A DNA stretch of 64,000 nucleotides, from NCBI GenBank assembly GCA_012295275.1, contig CM022677.1, forward strand, positions 7,593,400-7,657,399. The letters are read 5' to 3'. Within the stretch, counting starts at the first letter, position 1; every line of letters begins with the position of its first letter. Position numbers and translations under genes: made by a program. The notes under the pieces are model-generated. The model was not told the DNA's origin and made no database searches. It saw only the letters and a list, made by a program, of their open reading frames with translations. Positions 46,466-59,599 of this stretch are shown here, piece after piece. Source of the stretch: Chrysomallon squamiferum. Lineage: Eukaryota; Mollusca; Gastropoda; Neomphalida; Peltospiridae.

Positions 46466-47822
46466 ATTACTTGATATGAAATCAGTTTGAGGAAATATGT
46501 GAATAGAAGATTCATCAAAGTTTGTGAAAATATTTAATGTAATAAAAAATGTATTATTGATTCATTATGCCACTATTTGTTATTTTTCGTTTAAAATTAT
46601 TATCAAAATTATCAAACAATTATTTAATAATTTAGTATATATTCTTAAAATTTAATTTCATATCATTTCTTTAGCACTTAACTAAATGAATTAAATGAAA
46701 CAGAAATCTAAATTACAAAATACATAATTATTTTTTTTTTATTTCTTTTTTCAAAATTTGTTTTGTTGTTGTTAATGTTGTTATCCATTATCATCGTTAT
46801 ATTCATTCCTATTAATGGACAACAGGGTTATTTCCCTTAGACTACTTTGTCTATGAAATTGACTAATTATTATTATTATTATTATTAGTAGTAGTAGTAG
46901 TAGTAGTAGTATCTCTGTTTGTGCATTCTTAGTTTATTTCATATATTTAAAATGTTTCTTTACTAAAAACTTAATATTTATTCATTCATACTATTCAGAA
47001 TAAAAATAAGAATTTAAATTTATTACGACATTCTGTTTTGATACGTGAAAAATTGTATATATTATTTATTATAATTAGAGAAAGAGAGATTTGGGTTTCA
47101 CTACGACTAAGATTGTACGTTTTCATGAAAATTTCATTTCACTGTAAAAAGGTAGCATAAAAATTTCAATTACATATGAATACTGTTTTTCTGCCATTTC
47201 ATACTGACACATTTAAATTTCACAGATATAATGATTTTTAGAGCGCAGAATGTAACATCAATTCAGGTGTTTAAAAGTGTAATTAAGTGTGTGTGTGTGT
47301 GTGTGTGTGTCATCTTTCTTTCATTTTTGTTTGTTTTTATTTTTGTTGTTGATATTATTGCTAACACTGTTATTTTTTTTTACTGTGGTACATAATTATT
47401 ACTGTTTTTATTATTGTTATTATTGCTAATATTGCTAATTATAGCTGTTGCTTTTGCTGTTAGTTAATTTTGCTTTAGGCAGAATTGATAAGTTTGTGTG
47501 GAGAGAAGAAAGCGAGTTACAGAGAGAGTTAGAGAGAAAAAGAGACAGAGAAAAACACATGGAGAGAGATACAGACAGACAGACAGACAGAAAGAGACAG
47601 AGACACAGATAGTGTCAGAAAGACAGAAAAAGTGAGTCAGAGACACATAGACAGTCAGAGACAAAGAGAGAAAGACAGTGAGAGAGACAGTGAGATAAAG
47701 AGAGACAGATAGGGACTGAGACAGAGGGAGAAAGAGACAGAGAAAAAGAGACGGGACATAGGGAGATATTCATCCTTGGTATTCAGGTTAAAACAGAGAA
47801 TATTCTATATAGATTTATCTCC
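46466..47822. other. AT-rich spacer and GA-rich simple repeat
   Basis: No gene seen. ATT/AGT trinucleotides at 46866-46910, (GT)n at 47287-47310, and a degenerate GACAGA/GAGAGA field at 47495-47765 that runs into the assembly gap. Confidence 0.6.
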
Positions 47823-48022
47823 NNNNNNNNNNNNNNNNNNNNNNNNNNNNNNNNNNNNNNNNNNNNNNNNNNNNNNNNNNNNNNNNNNNNNNNNNNNNNN
47901 NNNNNNNNNNNNNNNNNNNNNNNNNNNNNNNNNNNNNNNNNNNNNNNNNNNNNNNNNNNNNNNNNNNNNNNNNNNNNNNNNNNNNNNNNNNNNNNNNNNN
48001 NNNNNNNNNNNNNNNNNNNNNN
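47823..48022. other. Assembly gap of 200 N
   Basis: Exactly 200 undetermined bases, flanked by GA-rich repeat on one side and (CA)n on the other. A round length suggests a placeholder gap of unknown true size. Confidence 0.99.
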
Positions 48023-48150
48023 ACTCACTGACACACACACACACACACACTATATCTGAGTAGTAGCAATTATCACTATTGCTGATACACACAAACACAC
48101 ATTTAAAAAATTAAAATCAATAACAGTTACTTTTAATGAATCAGATGGTA

Positions 48151-48387
48151 CTACTGACCACAAATGGCTTTCACAGCATCTGTGCCAGCTGTTCTCAACT
48201 CATCTAAGTTAATGGTTGCTAGCTGAGTCAGTGACATCAACAAAGGTAATTGTCCAAAAGTACTTGAGTTTAGTTCTGCTTTTCTTAAACTGACATATTT
48301 CAAGTTTGTAAATTTCTCTGTGGACAGTTTCTTTGTGAGTCCATCAGCTTCATTAATGCCATACATCAGAACTTTGATTTGATTGAT
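48151..48387 (-). CDS. Candidate terminal exon of the coiled-coil gene
   Basis: Acceptor TTTTATCAAG precedes a 79-codon-long frame ending at stop 48151-48153. It reads IKVLMYGINEADGLTKKL, later SLTQLATINLDELRTAG. It is helical and leucine-rich and clean of stops. It may be the last exon of the chain upstream, although 4 kb and a mariner remnant intervene. Function unknown. Confidence 0.5.
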   Translation of the reverse strand: MNQIKVLMYGINEADGLTKKLSTEKFTNLKYVSLRKAELNSSTFGQLPLLMSLTQLATINLDELRTAGTDAVKAICGQ

Positions 48388-48729
48388 CTTGATAAAATTG
48401 AAAAAAAATAAAATAAATCATTCATCTTTTATATACATACCACAACACTACTGAAACACCCATGGAAAAAGCTAGCAAGTACATTTACAGAGACACATAT
48501 AGACAGACAGACAGAAACTCAGAAACAAACGCACCAACTAATCCTAAATACCAACAACAGATGACAAATACATTGAGATGCCAGACACAGACACAAATAG
48601 AATGACAAAGAATGAATGAGAAAAAAAATACAGAGAAGAAAGACAGTGTTAAGTAGAATGAGGTTGATAATTATGGATAAAGAAAAAATAGAAACGAAAA
48701 ATATACAGACAGAAAGCATGTGTAGGAGT

Positions 48730-48731
<2 letters not shown>

Positions 48732-48822
<91 letters not shown>

Positions 48823-48860
48823 AAAGAAAAAAGAAACAAGAGAGAGAGAGAGAGAGATTA
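48732..48860. repeat. (GA)n microsatellite
   Basis: About 90 bases of perfect GA followed by a short interrupted block. Confidence 0.97.
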
Positions 48861-48939
48861 ATATCTTATAATGAAAAATATACAAATCTAAATTAACCAT
48901 CAACAGTAAGTGTTTGGTTGTATTTAGTAGAAGACATCA

Positions 48940-50270
48940 TCATGTTTTAACAATAGTAATAGTATCAACAGCTGTAGTAGTTGTCGTAGTAGTTGTAGTA
49001 AAACTAGCAATAGAACTAGTAGTAACAGTGGTACTGTTGACAGAGCAGTAGTTGTAGTAGGTTTAGTATTAGTAACATTAGTAACAAAAGCAGTGGTAGC
49101 AGTAGTAGCAACTGTAGTAGTAGTAGTAGTAACAGCAGCAGTAATACTAGAAGTAGTAATAGTTTTAGTATTAATAGTACTAGTAGTAATACATAGATTA
49201 ATTTATGTGTTTGTGTGTGTATGTGTGTCTTTGTATGCAAATGTGTACACCAACACACACACACACACACACACACCAATGTAAACACAAACCATGGATT
49301 CATATATATTTTATTTATACTCGTCAATATTCAGTCCATTTTCAGATGTTTACCTCTATCACAGTGTGTGAGTGCATGCGTGCATGGCTTAGGGTCCAGA
49401 CAGAAAATGGTCTTAGGGTCCAGACAGATTCCATTTATCCTGTACGGATAAAGGAATCACTAAAGGGAGGCTAATGATATAATTTTTCTTTATTTAGTGA
49501 GTACATCTCCCCCTCAGACACGTATCACTAAAGGGAGTAACGCTAATCAATAACAGAAACAAGCTGAAACTTTAAAACTTTAAAACAATATTATATATAA
49601 AGAAAGTAATTTTTGATTCCATTTATCCTGCTGTGGAACCTCCAAAAACACTGGATAATCATCATCTCTCTCAAAAATCCACTAAAAGCACTTTCACATA
49701 CACATTTATGTATCCATTCTCTCTAACACACACATATAGTTATACATACACACAGACACATACACAATTTATCTATGTTAATCTGTATATATCTTTCTAT
49801 ATATGTAACTAATTATTGTCTACCTAACCTATCAATCTATTTCTCAAGCTATCAATATGTCTAACTATCTCTATATCAATCTATCTTACTCTCTCGGTTA
49901 CAAATAGCACAGTCTATCTTGCACACACACACACACACATTTATGTATACACTCTCTCTATTTATATCGTATTTAATTATTTAAATACATTCTTTTTATC
50001 TATTTTTCTATCTATAAATATATTTATTTATCTATCTATTTATCCCATATACATCAGCAAAAACTCAGTATTTCCTCAAGTTGTGCAGTATATACTCATG
50101 CCTCCTTCCATCTATCTAGCTTTCTTCTGTCTATCAATTTACCTCTCTATTGACACTTTTTTACACACACACACACACATACACATACATATATGTAGGT
50201 ATATATACATACTAATCATCTTTAAACACACAAATACATTATCATTCTTATACATGTATATATATATACT
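48940..50270. repeat. Trinucleotide (AGT)-like field and TATC/CACA field
   Basis: Degenerate GTAGTAGTA units at 48955-49190, a (CA)n at 49253-49276, then a segment (49195-49640) related to the 43200-43640 region (GTGTGTGAGTGCATGCGTGCATG and GAGTACATCTC blocks), then TCTATCTATC units to 50270. Confidence 0.75.
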
Positions 50271-51540
50271 CTCCCAAAAAAGAAATGCAAAACGGTTGAT
50301 TTCTTAGATAACTATTGTAAACTGACACATCCAAACTATGAATATAATGACATTTGGTGATTCAAACGTATAGCTTTTGTTACAATCGCCAAAAAGCAGG
50401 TAACACAAAATAAAGACTATGATTGTGTTTATTAGCCAAAACGTGCCCAATACAAACCACGTTACCAGTGCATGTGCAGGTGCGGCACAAGAAACTTGAA
50501 TATGAGTGTTATAAAAATGCAAGGTTTTCAAAAACTTCTGTTCGTTATTTTTGTTCTGACCCAACAACAAACAAATGCCACGACTGAGTGAACCGCAACA
50601 AAACCATGCCATCGGCCGTTTACAAGCTGGCGAATCTTTCTCAGCCATAGCCCAGATGTTCCATGTATCCCCAAGCACCATCTTGAGATTGTGGTATCAG
50701 TTCCAGCAACACACAAAACAACATGTGATGGTCCCAGACCAAGTGTATCCATCAGGACCCAGGACTGCTACACACGGGTACTTCATCTACGGGAAAGAAC
50801 CACCATGGCAACCTCTACTGCTTCAGCAATACCAGTCTGCATAGAATATCGGCTCTGACAGTGTGCAATTGTTTACACGAGGCAGGTATTCGAGCCAGAC
50901 AGCCTGTAAGAAGAGTGGTTTTGACTAACAACATCGTCGACTACGACATCAGTGGTGTCAACTGCACAGAGTCTGGCCTCAGTTACGATGGAGAACTGTC
51001 TGAGGTGATGAGGCTCCATTTCAGCTTCATCAAGCTGATGGAAGATGTCGAGTTTACAGACGTCGTGGTGAACATTTTGCTGCAAACTGCATACAGGAAG
51101 CGGACAGATTTGGCGGTGGTAGTGTGATGGTGTGGGCAGCAATCTCATACACTGGCAGGACCAACCTGGCCCTCTGAATCTCTGGATTTGAACCCTATAG
51201 AGCATTTGTGGGAAGAGTTGGATAGATGACTGAGACAGCATCAACCACAGCCACAGAATCGTGCTCAGTTGGCATTATTACTACAGACAGAGTGGGCCAC
51301 CATTCCACAAGGTGTAATTCATAATGTCATTACTGCCATGGGAAGGAGATGTCAGGCAGTTCTGGACTCCCATGGTGGGCACACAAGGTATTGATATTAT
51401 ACTGACATAAACTTGAACTTTAATCTTTTCAATGTAATGCCATCAATATTAATGGATTGCAAAAGTGTGTGTAAAATGTGAACATTCTGCTGCTTTCTGT
51501 TGATCCATTAATGTCAATAAAATCTACTTTGTATATATAT
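50270..51540 (+). pseudogene. Tc1/mariner-like transposon remnant
   Basis: A likely 5' end CTCCCAAAAAAGAAATGCAA lies next to a TA repeat. The transposase frame at 50575 starts MPRLSEPQQNHAIGRLQAGE and contains a helix-turn-helix (FSAIAQMFHVSPSTILRLW). A frame-shifted piece reads CLHEAGIRARQPVRRVVLT (50862-50925). A later piece near 51115-51145 gives GGSVMVWAAISYTG, and 51170-51230 gives LDLNPIEHLWEELDR, the box just before the last catalytic acidic residue of Tc1 transposases; QGVIHNVITAMGRRCQAVL and GGHTRY end it near 51390. The catalytic core between about 50930 and 51100 is rearranged or replaced. The right inverted repeat was not found. Non-functional. Confidence 0.9.
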
Positions 51541-52433
51541 ATATATATACACATTCCCATTCCTTAACACACATGTCTATCTATATGTCTGTCAGTCTGT
51601 CTACAAATCAATCTAAAAACAATATGTTTATGAATTTTCTTCTATTTGTCAACAAAGGTATCAATGAAAACAATGTACTTTATGTATCTATATTATGATA
51701 ATTTACAAAGAATTCAAATTGTTTTTAAATTTTCATTAAAGTATATATGAATGGGTTGGAATGACTTAGGAACTACTTTAAATCAAGTTTTCATCAATAT
51801 ACTTTTATGTGACTGGAGAAATGTTAATTGATTTGATTCTGTTTTATTTTCCCTCTCTAAGTATATAACAGTTTTATTTACCAAAACAGGTGAACTGGGG
51901 ATACATGTTGGTGGGTGGTGTTGCCTGCACATCCCTCCTAACTCCAGTGACATCGGCTTTACTTTCTGTATAAATAAAATTTCAAAATATAATAAAATAA
52001 ACATATCATATAGAAATTAATAACAAACGTGTTACACAGATAAATAAAAAATGAAACAATATAAAACACCTACTCAAAAACATTATTTATGAATATATAT
52101 AAGTCTTCAAGTTCAAACTCATGTAAATAAATATAATAATTATACCTTCTTGTAAAGTGGTAACAAATCATTAAACACATATAAAAAAATTATCTAAAAG
52201 ATCTACTAACATGAATCTAATTTAATCTGAATGAAAAACAAACATTTTACACTTTTTAAAACATAATTTAATTAGATTATTGCATGTGTTAAGAACTTTA
52301 ATTAGATTATTGCATGTGTTCAGTAATTTAATTATAAAGGTAACATTTTCAAACATTCATCTGACTGCATTGTTTTATTTCACAGCTTTATTTCATACTT
52401 TTAATAATATGAATAATATGAATTAATACAAAC
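51541..52433. other. Intron-like AT-rich stretch
   Basis: No exon is supported. A 24-base direct duplication, TTTAATTAGATTATTGCATG plus TGTT, lies at about 52269-52320. Confidence 0.5.
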
Positions 52434-55400
52434 CAGAACATCAGGAGCTGTCTGACTGTTTGCTAGTCTGCTTTTAACAGATGCTATCTCTTTAGCAATT
52501 TTAACTTTCAATTCATCAGTTGTTAAACCAGAGATAGTGTTCTAGAAAAATAGATAGGTTAGACAAATGTATTCAAAACAGTTTATTATTACTTTATTAT
52601 TATTATTCGTATTACCATTTAATATATGTTTTTATATTTTCTTTTCAGACTGATATTAAACTATAATATTATCAGCATTTTTGTTTCATTTTAGTTTTAT
52701 TATTAATTTGTTATTAAAATATCTTTTGACACGAAAAGCTGGTTTCAGCGATGAGACTTTCAGAAAAACATCTGTGTTCTTTATGGATCTAGATCAAATT
52801 TTATGTTATTACAATTTATTCTGTAGGAAATATCCTGGATTTAATCTGTAATATATGTTACAAAAATATACATACACTTGTGCATTAGTTTTGATTACTT
52901 GCTTACAGACTGAAATAAATGACTAACCAATACCTGAACCAAAAAATATATATGAACTCTAAAGGTGTCTTACTTATTACTGACAAATTCATATTTTTGT
53001 TATATCACTATATACTGTTTTCTTTAAACACAGTGTTATGTACGAAGAATCCCTTTAAAAATTACCTTACATATATTTTGATATTAAATAGAATTAATGA
53101 CAAATTATTTTTATTGTTTCTTCTTTTTAATTTTTATTCATCAGATATTGATGAACTATCATAAAAAAGAAAATGTTTTTGTTTTGTTATCACTGAATAA
53201 AACAATGAATAGAAAGATATTTGTTTTGTTTATTTTTTTACTGTTTTGATGGTTTCTTTTTATTATTATTTTGTGGAAAAAAGTATCAACTTTATGAAAT
53301 ACCTGACAAATTCTAATCATGTTTGTTTCCTGTATAGAGGCAAAAATAATCAAGTTACAAATTAACATAGTAAACAATAATCAAAGAATAAGACATGGTT
53401 TCAGTTGTACTTATTAAAGTCTAAGTTTTCACTTGTACAAGTTAACCAACCTGATAATCCATGCATTCTCTATCAAAATCTTGGTGGACCGATTTCCAAC
53501 TGTGCTGCAAGTCATACTGCCCGACTCTTTTCTCTTTCAATACATTTTCCTGCAAACAAAATTACATCTTCTACAATACTGATCACCTCTTACATAATAA
53601 ACTTGCAACTGGCCAATATACAATGATGTATTTAATGAAGGCAAAGTTGCAAAAGAAAAAAAGTCAAAGTAAACCTGCCTGTAATCGTATCAACTGAAAA
53701 ATATATAAATGTAAGGCATTCAGCAGGTTTTCAGTTATTTAGGAATATTTTGTTAATTTAAACTGTTTATATTATTTCTGATCAGATTGAAATTACGGCA
53801 GATAAATTATCAAACCAAAATTTGTGTGTTTTTATTTTTAAGATACTGATGTATGATGGAAGAATGAATGCGTCCATTAAATTCAAGAAAAAATATATAT
53901 TAGAACTGAACTAACTTCTAATTCGGAACATATTTCCTTCTCTCTCTCCAGTGTTTCTTGCAGCTGGCAGATGTCACTAATTTTTCAAAAGATTATCATA
54001 TTTAGAAAAAAATGAGGTTTAATAAAAACAATAACAGCATTTCTTAAACAAAATCTAAACAAATTATTTACATTTTGTTTCTAATATATATTATTCTAAT
54101 GAAAAATCTAGGAAAAGTATTTTATAAAAATATTTCTAAGGATTTGTTAGTTTAACCAACTGTAAATACCATTAACAAAGTTAAGTAATATAGCTTAGAC
54201 ACAGAACTACTTAAATTATAAAATAAAATAAAATAAAATAAATATTCACACATTCAGCGTTACAGTAATCATATCTCTTTTTCTCCAAAGTAAACCTGTT
54301 TTACCAAAATAAGTTTTTATTTGTGAGGCTTATTGCTGAACTGTGAAAAAAAAAAAAAAAAACTCATTTATTAATAGTTTTGGGACAAAAATATTTTCTG
54401 CATACTGGTGTTAGAGAATAAGCTGACAGACACAAGTAGCAAGGAATCTTTTATATGCACCTTTACATGGAGACAAAACACCATACACCTGTAGGCCAGT
54501 TACACCAAGCCTGCACTCAAACCACTGATGTGTTTTCTGTTCCTTTAATTCATGTACAATTAATATGTCATGGATTCACATTTATTTTCTACATCTCTGA
54601 AATAATCTCAGCATTTCTGTGGAAGATTACTTTCAAAAATGAGACACAGAGTTTGTTTGCTGAATGATAAAACTGTGGCATGACAAATAAAAGATGCATC
54701 TTAGATCAAGAGAAACAAAATTAATCATTCTGAAGAAGATACAACTCATGTACTTTAAAGGTATATTATGATCACAGCTTAACCATTATAGAACTGCCGG
54801 GCAAATGAAAATGTATTACATTTGAATTTTGGTGCCAGCCAAAACAAATGCTAAAGACAATGACATTAATGCTATAAGGAAAGTTATAAATATAAAGATA
54901 CTAACCTTGTTAAATTTTCAATACTGCAACAGTTTGCTTTCAGTCTGCAAATCTTTTATTTCTTTTCTTTTTTCTGCGAGTCCTTGAGAACTTTCCACAA
55001 GCTGACCTCTCAGTTGCTCAATCTGAAAATTAAAATCATTATTGCAAAGTTATTTTATTGAAGACAACAAAGTATCAAATATACATCATAAACATGTTAT
55101 TTACTGCTCCAGACTTTTTCTGCTGAATCAGTCCTACTTTTTATTATTATTATTCTTTTTATTTATTTAATTTTTTCTTATAAATGCTGAAAGTAATTTA
55201 TTCTATGATCCAGTTCTCAGCCACCTTTCATTCTAATTTTACATATTTAATTTTCTTCAGAATGCTCAACTGTTTATTTTAAAATGAATAAATACATAAT
55301 GGAAGCCAACATAATTCAGTGACCATTAAATAATAATTTTTTCTACCATTTTACTTGGAATTATTATTAAAACTGATTATAATTAAAAAATTCGGTATCA

Positions 55401-58400
55401 AAATATTTAATTAAATAATAAATACTGATTTATGTCCCACCATTTCTGTGGTATTAAGGCACCTGTGAATGTACAAAGACACCAGCTGCTCAAATCATTC
55501 ATAAGATGAAATATTTTTTAAACTGCATATGTTCTTAACTTGAACCCCACCTATAGATATCAATAAAAACTTCTACAGCTGATGTTAATCATGCCTGCTA
55601 CAGAATTCTGGCATATATTATGTAATAAGAATACAATTTGATTTCTTCTTCTATTTAAATCCGAGTACGTTTTAATAAAGTATGGTAACTTCCAAGTAAT
55701 AATAATTATTTTATTTATTCAGAAAGGAAATAGTATTTTTATTTATTTAGTTGTTATTGTTTGTTTTTTTGTTTTTTTACTTTTTATTTTTTTAGATACA
55801 TTTTTATATAAATAGAAAACATTTCAAACAGAAATGAAATGGAAGAAAAACCAATTATTACAAGGGCACTGCATCCTCAGTCTCTAAAGTTCTTTTACTT
55901 TGAATATAAAAACAGACTCACACACACACACACACAAACACACATATACACAAAAATAATAGTAAAAAAAAAAAAAATCTCTAGCATGGGAAGTTAAATC
56001 AAAATGTATTTAGGCTATATTTTAAAGAAAACATTCCATACCTCTTGAAGCCATTGCTGAGTTTGGAATCTCTCTGCTGACAACGATTCTTCCAGTTACA
56101 GAATTTAGTTCTCATCAGTCATATCTTTGTCATCAGCACTAATTTTTATTTCTTCTGAAAGGTCACAGATTCTTCTGAGATTTCCATTTTCAACTATATT
56201 AAAAATTAAGTGTAAAATTACCACATAATAATCTTAATAGGAATAAAATGCTTTAAGTGTTAATATAAATAATATATAGTTATTGTTTTTTACCTTCCAA
56301 CCTCTTCAATATGGTAACTATCTGCTTGTAACTGTAAAATAAAATAATATTAGATTGGCATTTCTGTCTTCTAGTACTGGGGCTTTTAGTAATAATTTAA
56401 ACACAATCAGTTTTGCCCACATCTCACTTCAAAAAATGTAAAGAAACAAATGTTAAATTAACTCCTAAAGAAAAAAGATTACAGTAATTAAAAAAAACAA
56501 AAACAAAAAGCAACTCATACAATACATTACTGCTTAGAATTAATCATGGTTCAAACTTATTTCAAGATATTGATTATGTTGTAAAACTATATGAATGAAA
56601 CTTCAAGACTCATCAGAACAAAAATCTATCAGAGAGAGATACATTTGGACAAAAACATAATTTTAATTATTTAGTATATCTCACCTATATTTAGACTGCA
56701 AATTTAACTTTTCTTGTTACATTTTCTCCACTTGCAGATGACAACGACCCACACAGTTACATGTCACTGCAATACTGACATTTGTAAGAAGCATCACTAA
56801 CTTCTTTCAGTAATTGGTTAATGTTAATCTAAAAACAATTTTTTTTATGATGGACTTTATTCATAAAGCATTGTTGTATGTTGTGAACTTAGACAAGTCC
56901 TTTCAATAATATTTAAAAAACTAAAAAAAAAAAAAAAATTTAATCATGACTCATTTAATCATGATGACTTTGAACAATAGATGAATAAATATAATAATAT
57001 TAATTGTCCATTACAAGCAAGATATTTTGAAATACTGATCAAAAAACAGCATTTACTAAAAACTAAAGTACAATAAAAGAATGATAATTAATATGTAACA
57101 GACCAATGAAACAGTAACATTCACTTTGTCTTCTTCTGTATCAAGATAAGTCCAAATCAGTTATGAAGATGTTTCTGCAGGAGCAACTATTATTCAGTAG
57201 CTTTATTGTACCAACCTTGTCTTTTTCACACAAAGGTGATGCCAAAAAATATAGATTACTTTAACATTAACATACTATTAAGCTGATTACTGACTTGTTA
57301 CTATTTTATAATTATTACCACGAGTTCATAATAAATGGAGGTATTATGGACAGAACCAACTCTCACGCATGGAAATGTATGCTACCGGATCTTCCTCATC
57401 AAAACTACACTGTCAAAACACAGAAGAAGATGATACACAATCCTTTCACAGGTTTGTCAGGCTGCAAGAAAATTAGTTTTAGAAATTTATCAAAGAGGGA
57501 ACAAAATCAACATTAAAAAATGATACATGTTCAATCATTACTGCAAACTTCAAAATTCTTTTTTCTTCACAGTAATGCCTAATTTTGCAGTAAATATTTC
57601 TTATTATGTGAATTGAGTCTGTGTGTATTATTGTAACTCTGTTAGTTCCTCAAGGCTGTTAAAGCAAACATATTAAAGTATGAATTATACTATAGGTTGA
57701 TTTAATTAACAAAATGTAAATATACAACACCAAAAGCAAATGACCTATCTTCTTTATCTGGCACTCAATCCAAACCCCAGTTCAGCAACAGTTTTATTTC
57801 ATGGATAATCATATTAAAACTAATTTCACAAAAAAATGTATTTGACAGAAAATGAAAATTAGCTTTGACAAAAAGAACAAAAACATGTAAGGATAAAATA
57901 ATGCATAAATAATAATAATAATAATGTTGTCTCTTGGTAATTAAATTAACAAAATATTTCAGAAGCTGAAAACTGAATTGTTAATAAATTAAGTTAGATA
58001 TAATCTAAGTTAATATCTCCAGATATTTTTCAATGTCAGTTGAAAAAATAAACTCTATTCACCATTTACACAAATGAAATAAACATACTTCACAAACATT
58101 TTCTTTTCTGGAAGCTTCATACTAATTTCAGCCTGTGAGCTTTCCATCTCATTTGGAAAATCACCTTCTTGACTGAAAGAAACAAAACAAAGATAAAATA
58201 CAAGTACTGTATATGTTGCACTATTGGAAATATAAAAATAACAAATATGAATAATGAAATAAATAATTATTAAGTTCAGTGGTCATTTTCTTTATTTTAT
58301 GTAACTTATCAAGCCATCTTGTAACTTCAAATAAAATGATTTTGTTCAAGGTAAACATCACATAGCAAGAACAGAAAAAAAATATTACTGCAATTCCAAA

Positions 58401-59599
58401 TAATGCACTTGTTTGTAAATTTTACTAATTTAAAACCTAACTAAGTTATAAGAAAAATAAAATAAAAATAAAATAAAAATAAAAATAAATAATTATAGAA
58501 CAAAATCCAACAGTGGCAAAAGAAACAAGCAATAATAAGAATTACAAAATATAATTATAATTCTAATATAATAATTCTAATATAATTCTAGTATGTAACA
58601 TATATATGCTTTTCCTGGAAACGTGATATCTCAGTTTTGTGTGATTCCCTGTTACCTAGAGGGAGTGAAAAAACAAAAAATTGAAAAAAATAAAATCAAT
58701 AAATAAATGAATATGACATTAGATATGTGTCTAATTTAGTTTTTAAAAAAAAAGATAAAAACTGAAAATTATTTTAGAAATGACTCACCAATCCTGGAAA
58801 TACTCAGAGTGGGGATCTGAAACTAATCCATAATCCATATTCTCTGACAGGAACAGGATATCATCCTGTGATTTCCACTGAACATTAATAACAAGAATCA
58901 GAAAGTAAGAGAAAACAATTTCAACAAAAACATTGATAACAGACAAACATTTTACATTATTCAAATAGTTGTAAATTCTGTAAATGAAATAGTGAAGTAA
59001 ATTCAAAATATCTGTTTATTGTTTATTGTTGAGATACATTATTCTGTAATATAACAATAAGTGTGTATATGTGTGTCTTTTGGGTGATTTTTTTTCTGTT
59101 CATTAAGCAATTACCTTGTGACATTGTTAAGGTCTAGAATCCATGTTTTGATGATTTTCTTGTAAAAGTTCTTTTCAACAAAAGGATCAACACCTTTTGG
59201 TTCCAGCATGTTCATCAGTCTGATGAGATGTTCTTCAGGCTGAAAGTTAAGTAGCAACAAAAATTATATATTAGGAAATGAAACGTGTAAAAGAATTAAA
59301 TAAAAATATTGATAACTAGGACAGTATATCTACATTGTAAAATGATACTTTACAGCATATTAAGAATTGGTCTGATAAAGCACAACATTATATTTATTGA
59401 TTTACTTCAAGCTGGTCATTAATTTCACTGCATCGCAGTTATTCGAGATTTGCTTTTGTTCTGAATCTTAGACATACCTAAGAAATTTGATGACGTAACC
59501 ACTTTTTTAACAACAGCATTCTCACCTCCTCCATCAACATCAGGATTTTCTGCTGATTATTAACTTACACAGTGTAAGCAAAATCATTCCTGGCAAAAT

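Larger units (their letters stand above)
48151..59599 (-). pseudogene. Multi-exon coiled-coil gene, EF-hand-like N-terminal part, with premature stops
   Basis: A chain of minus-strand segments with consensus splice borders, in order: 59599-59526, 59239-59115, 58877-58789, 58172-58089, 56828-56685, 56331-56294, 56193-56042, 55022-54906, 53976-53916, 53549-53451, 52541-52434 and terminal 48387-48151. The second reads HLIRLMNMLEPKGVDPFVEK then IIKTWILDL, which resembles the EF-hand-like domain of the KASH5/LRMP group (D-P-x-G-x-D-P then W-I), a weak inference. Middle exons are charged and heptad-like (QLRGQLVESSQGLAEKRKEI, LEESLSAERFQTQQWLQE). In-frame TAA codons break 59599-59526, 56828-56685 and 56193-56042 (twice), and a TGA breaks 55022-54906. 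Others, such as 52541-52434 (36 codons) and 53549-53451 (33 codons), are clean. This may be a decayed paralogue; recoding or assembly error is an alternative. Confidence 0.5.

Noticed and set aside
50873-51244. 123-codon minus frame
   Set aside because: Antisense of the Tc1/mariner remnant.
57295-57516. 73-codon + frame
   Set aside because: No splice sites, homology or composition to support it; lies in an intron of the minus-strand gene.
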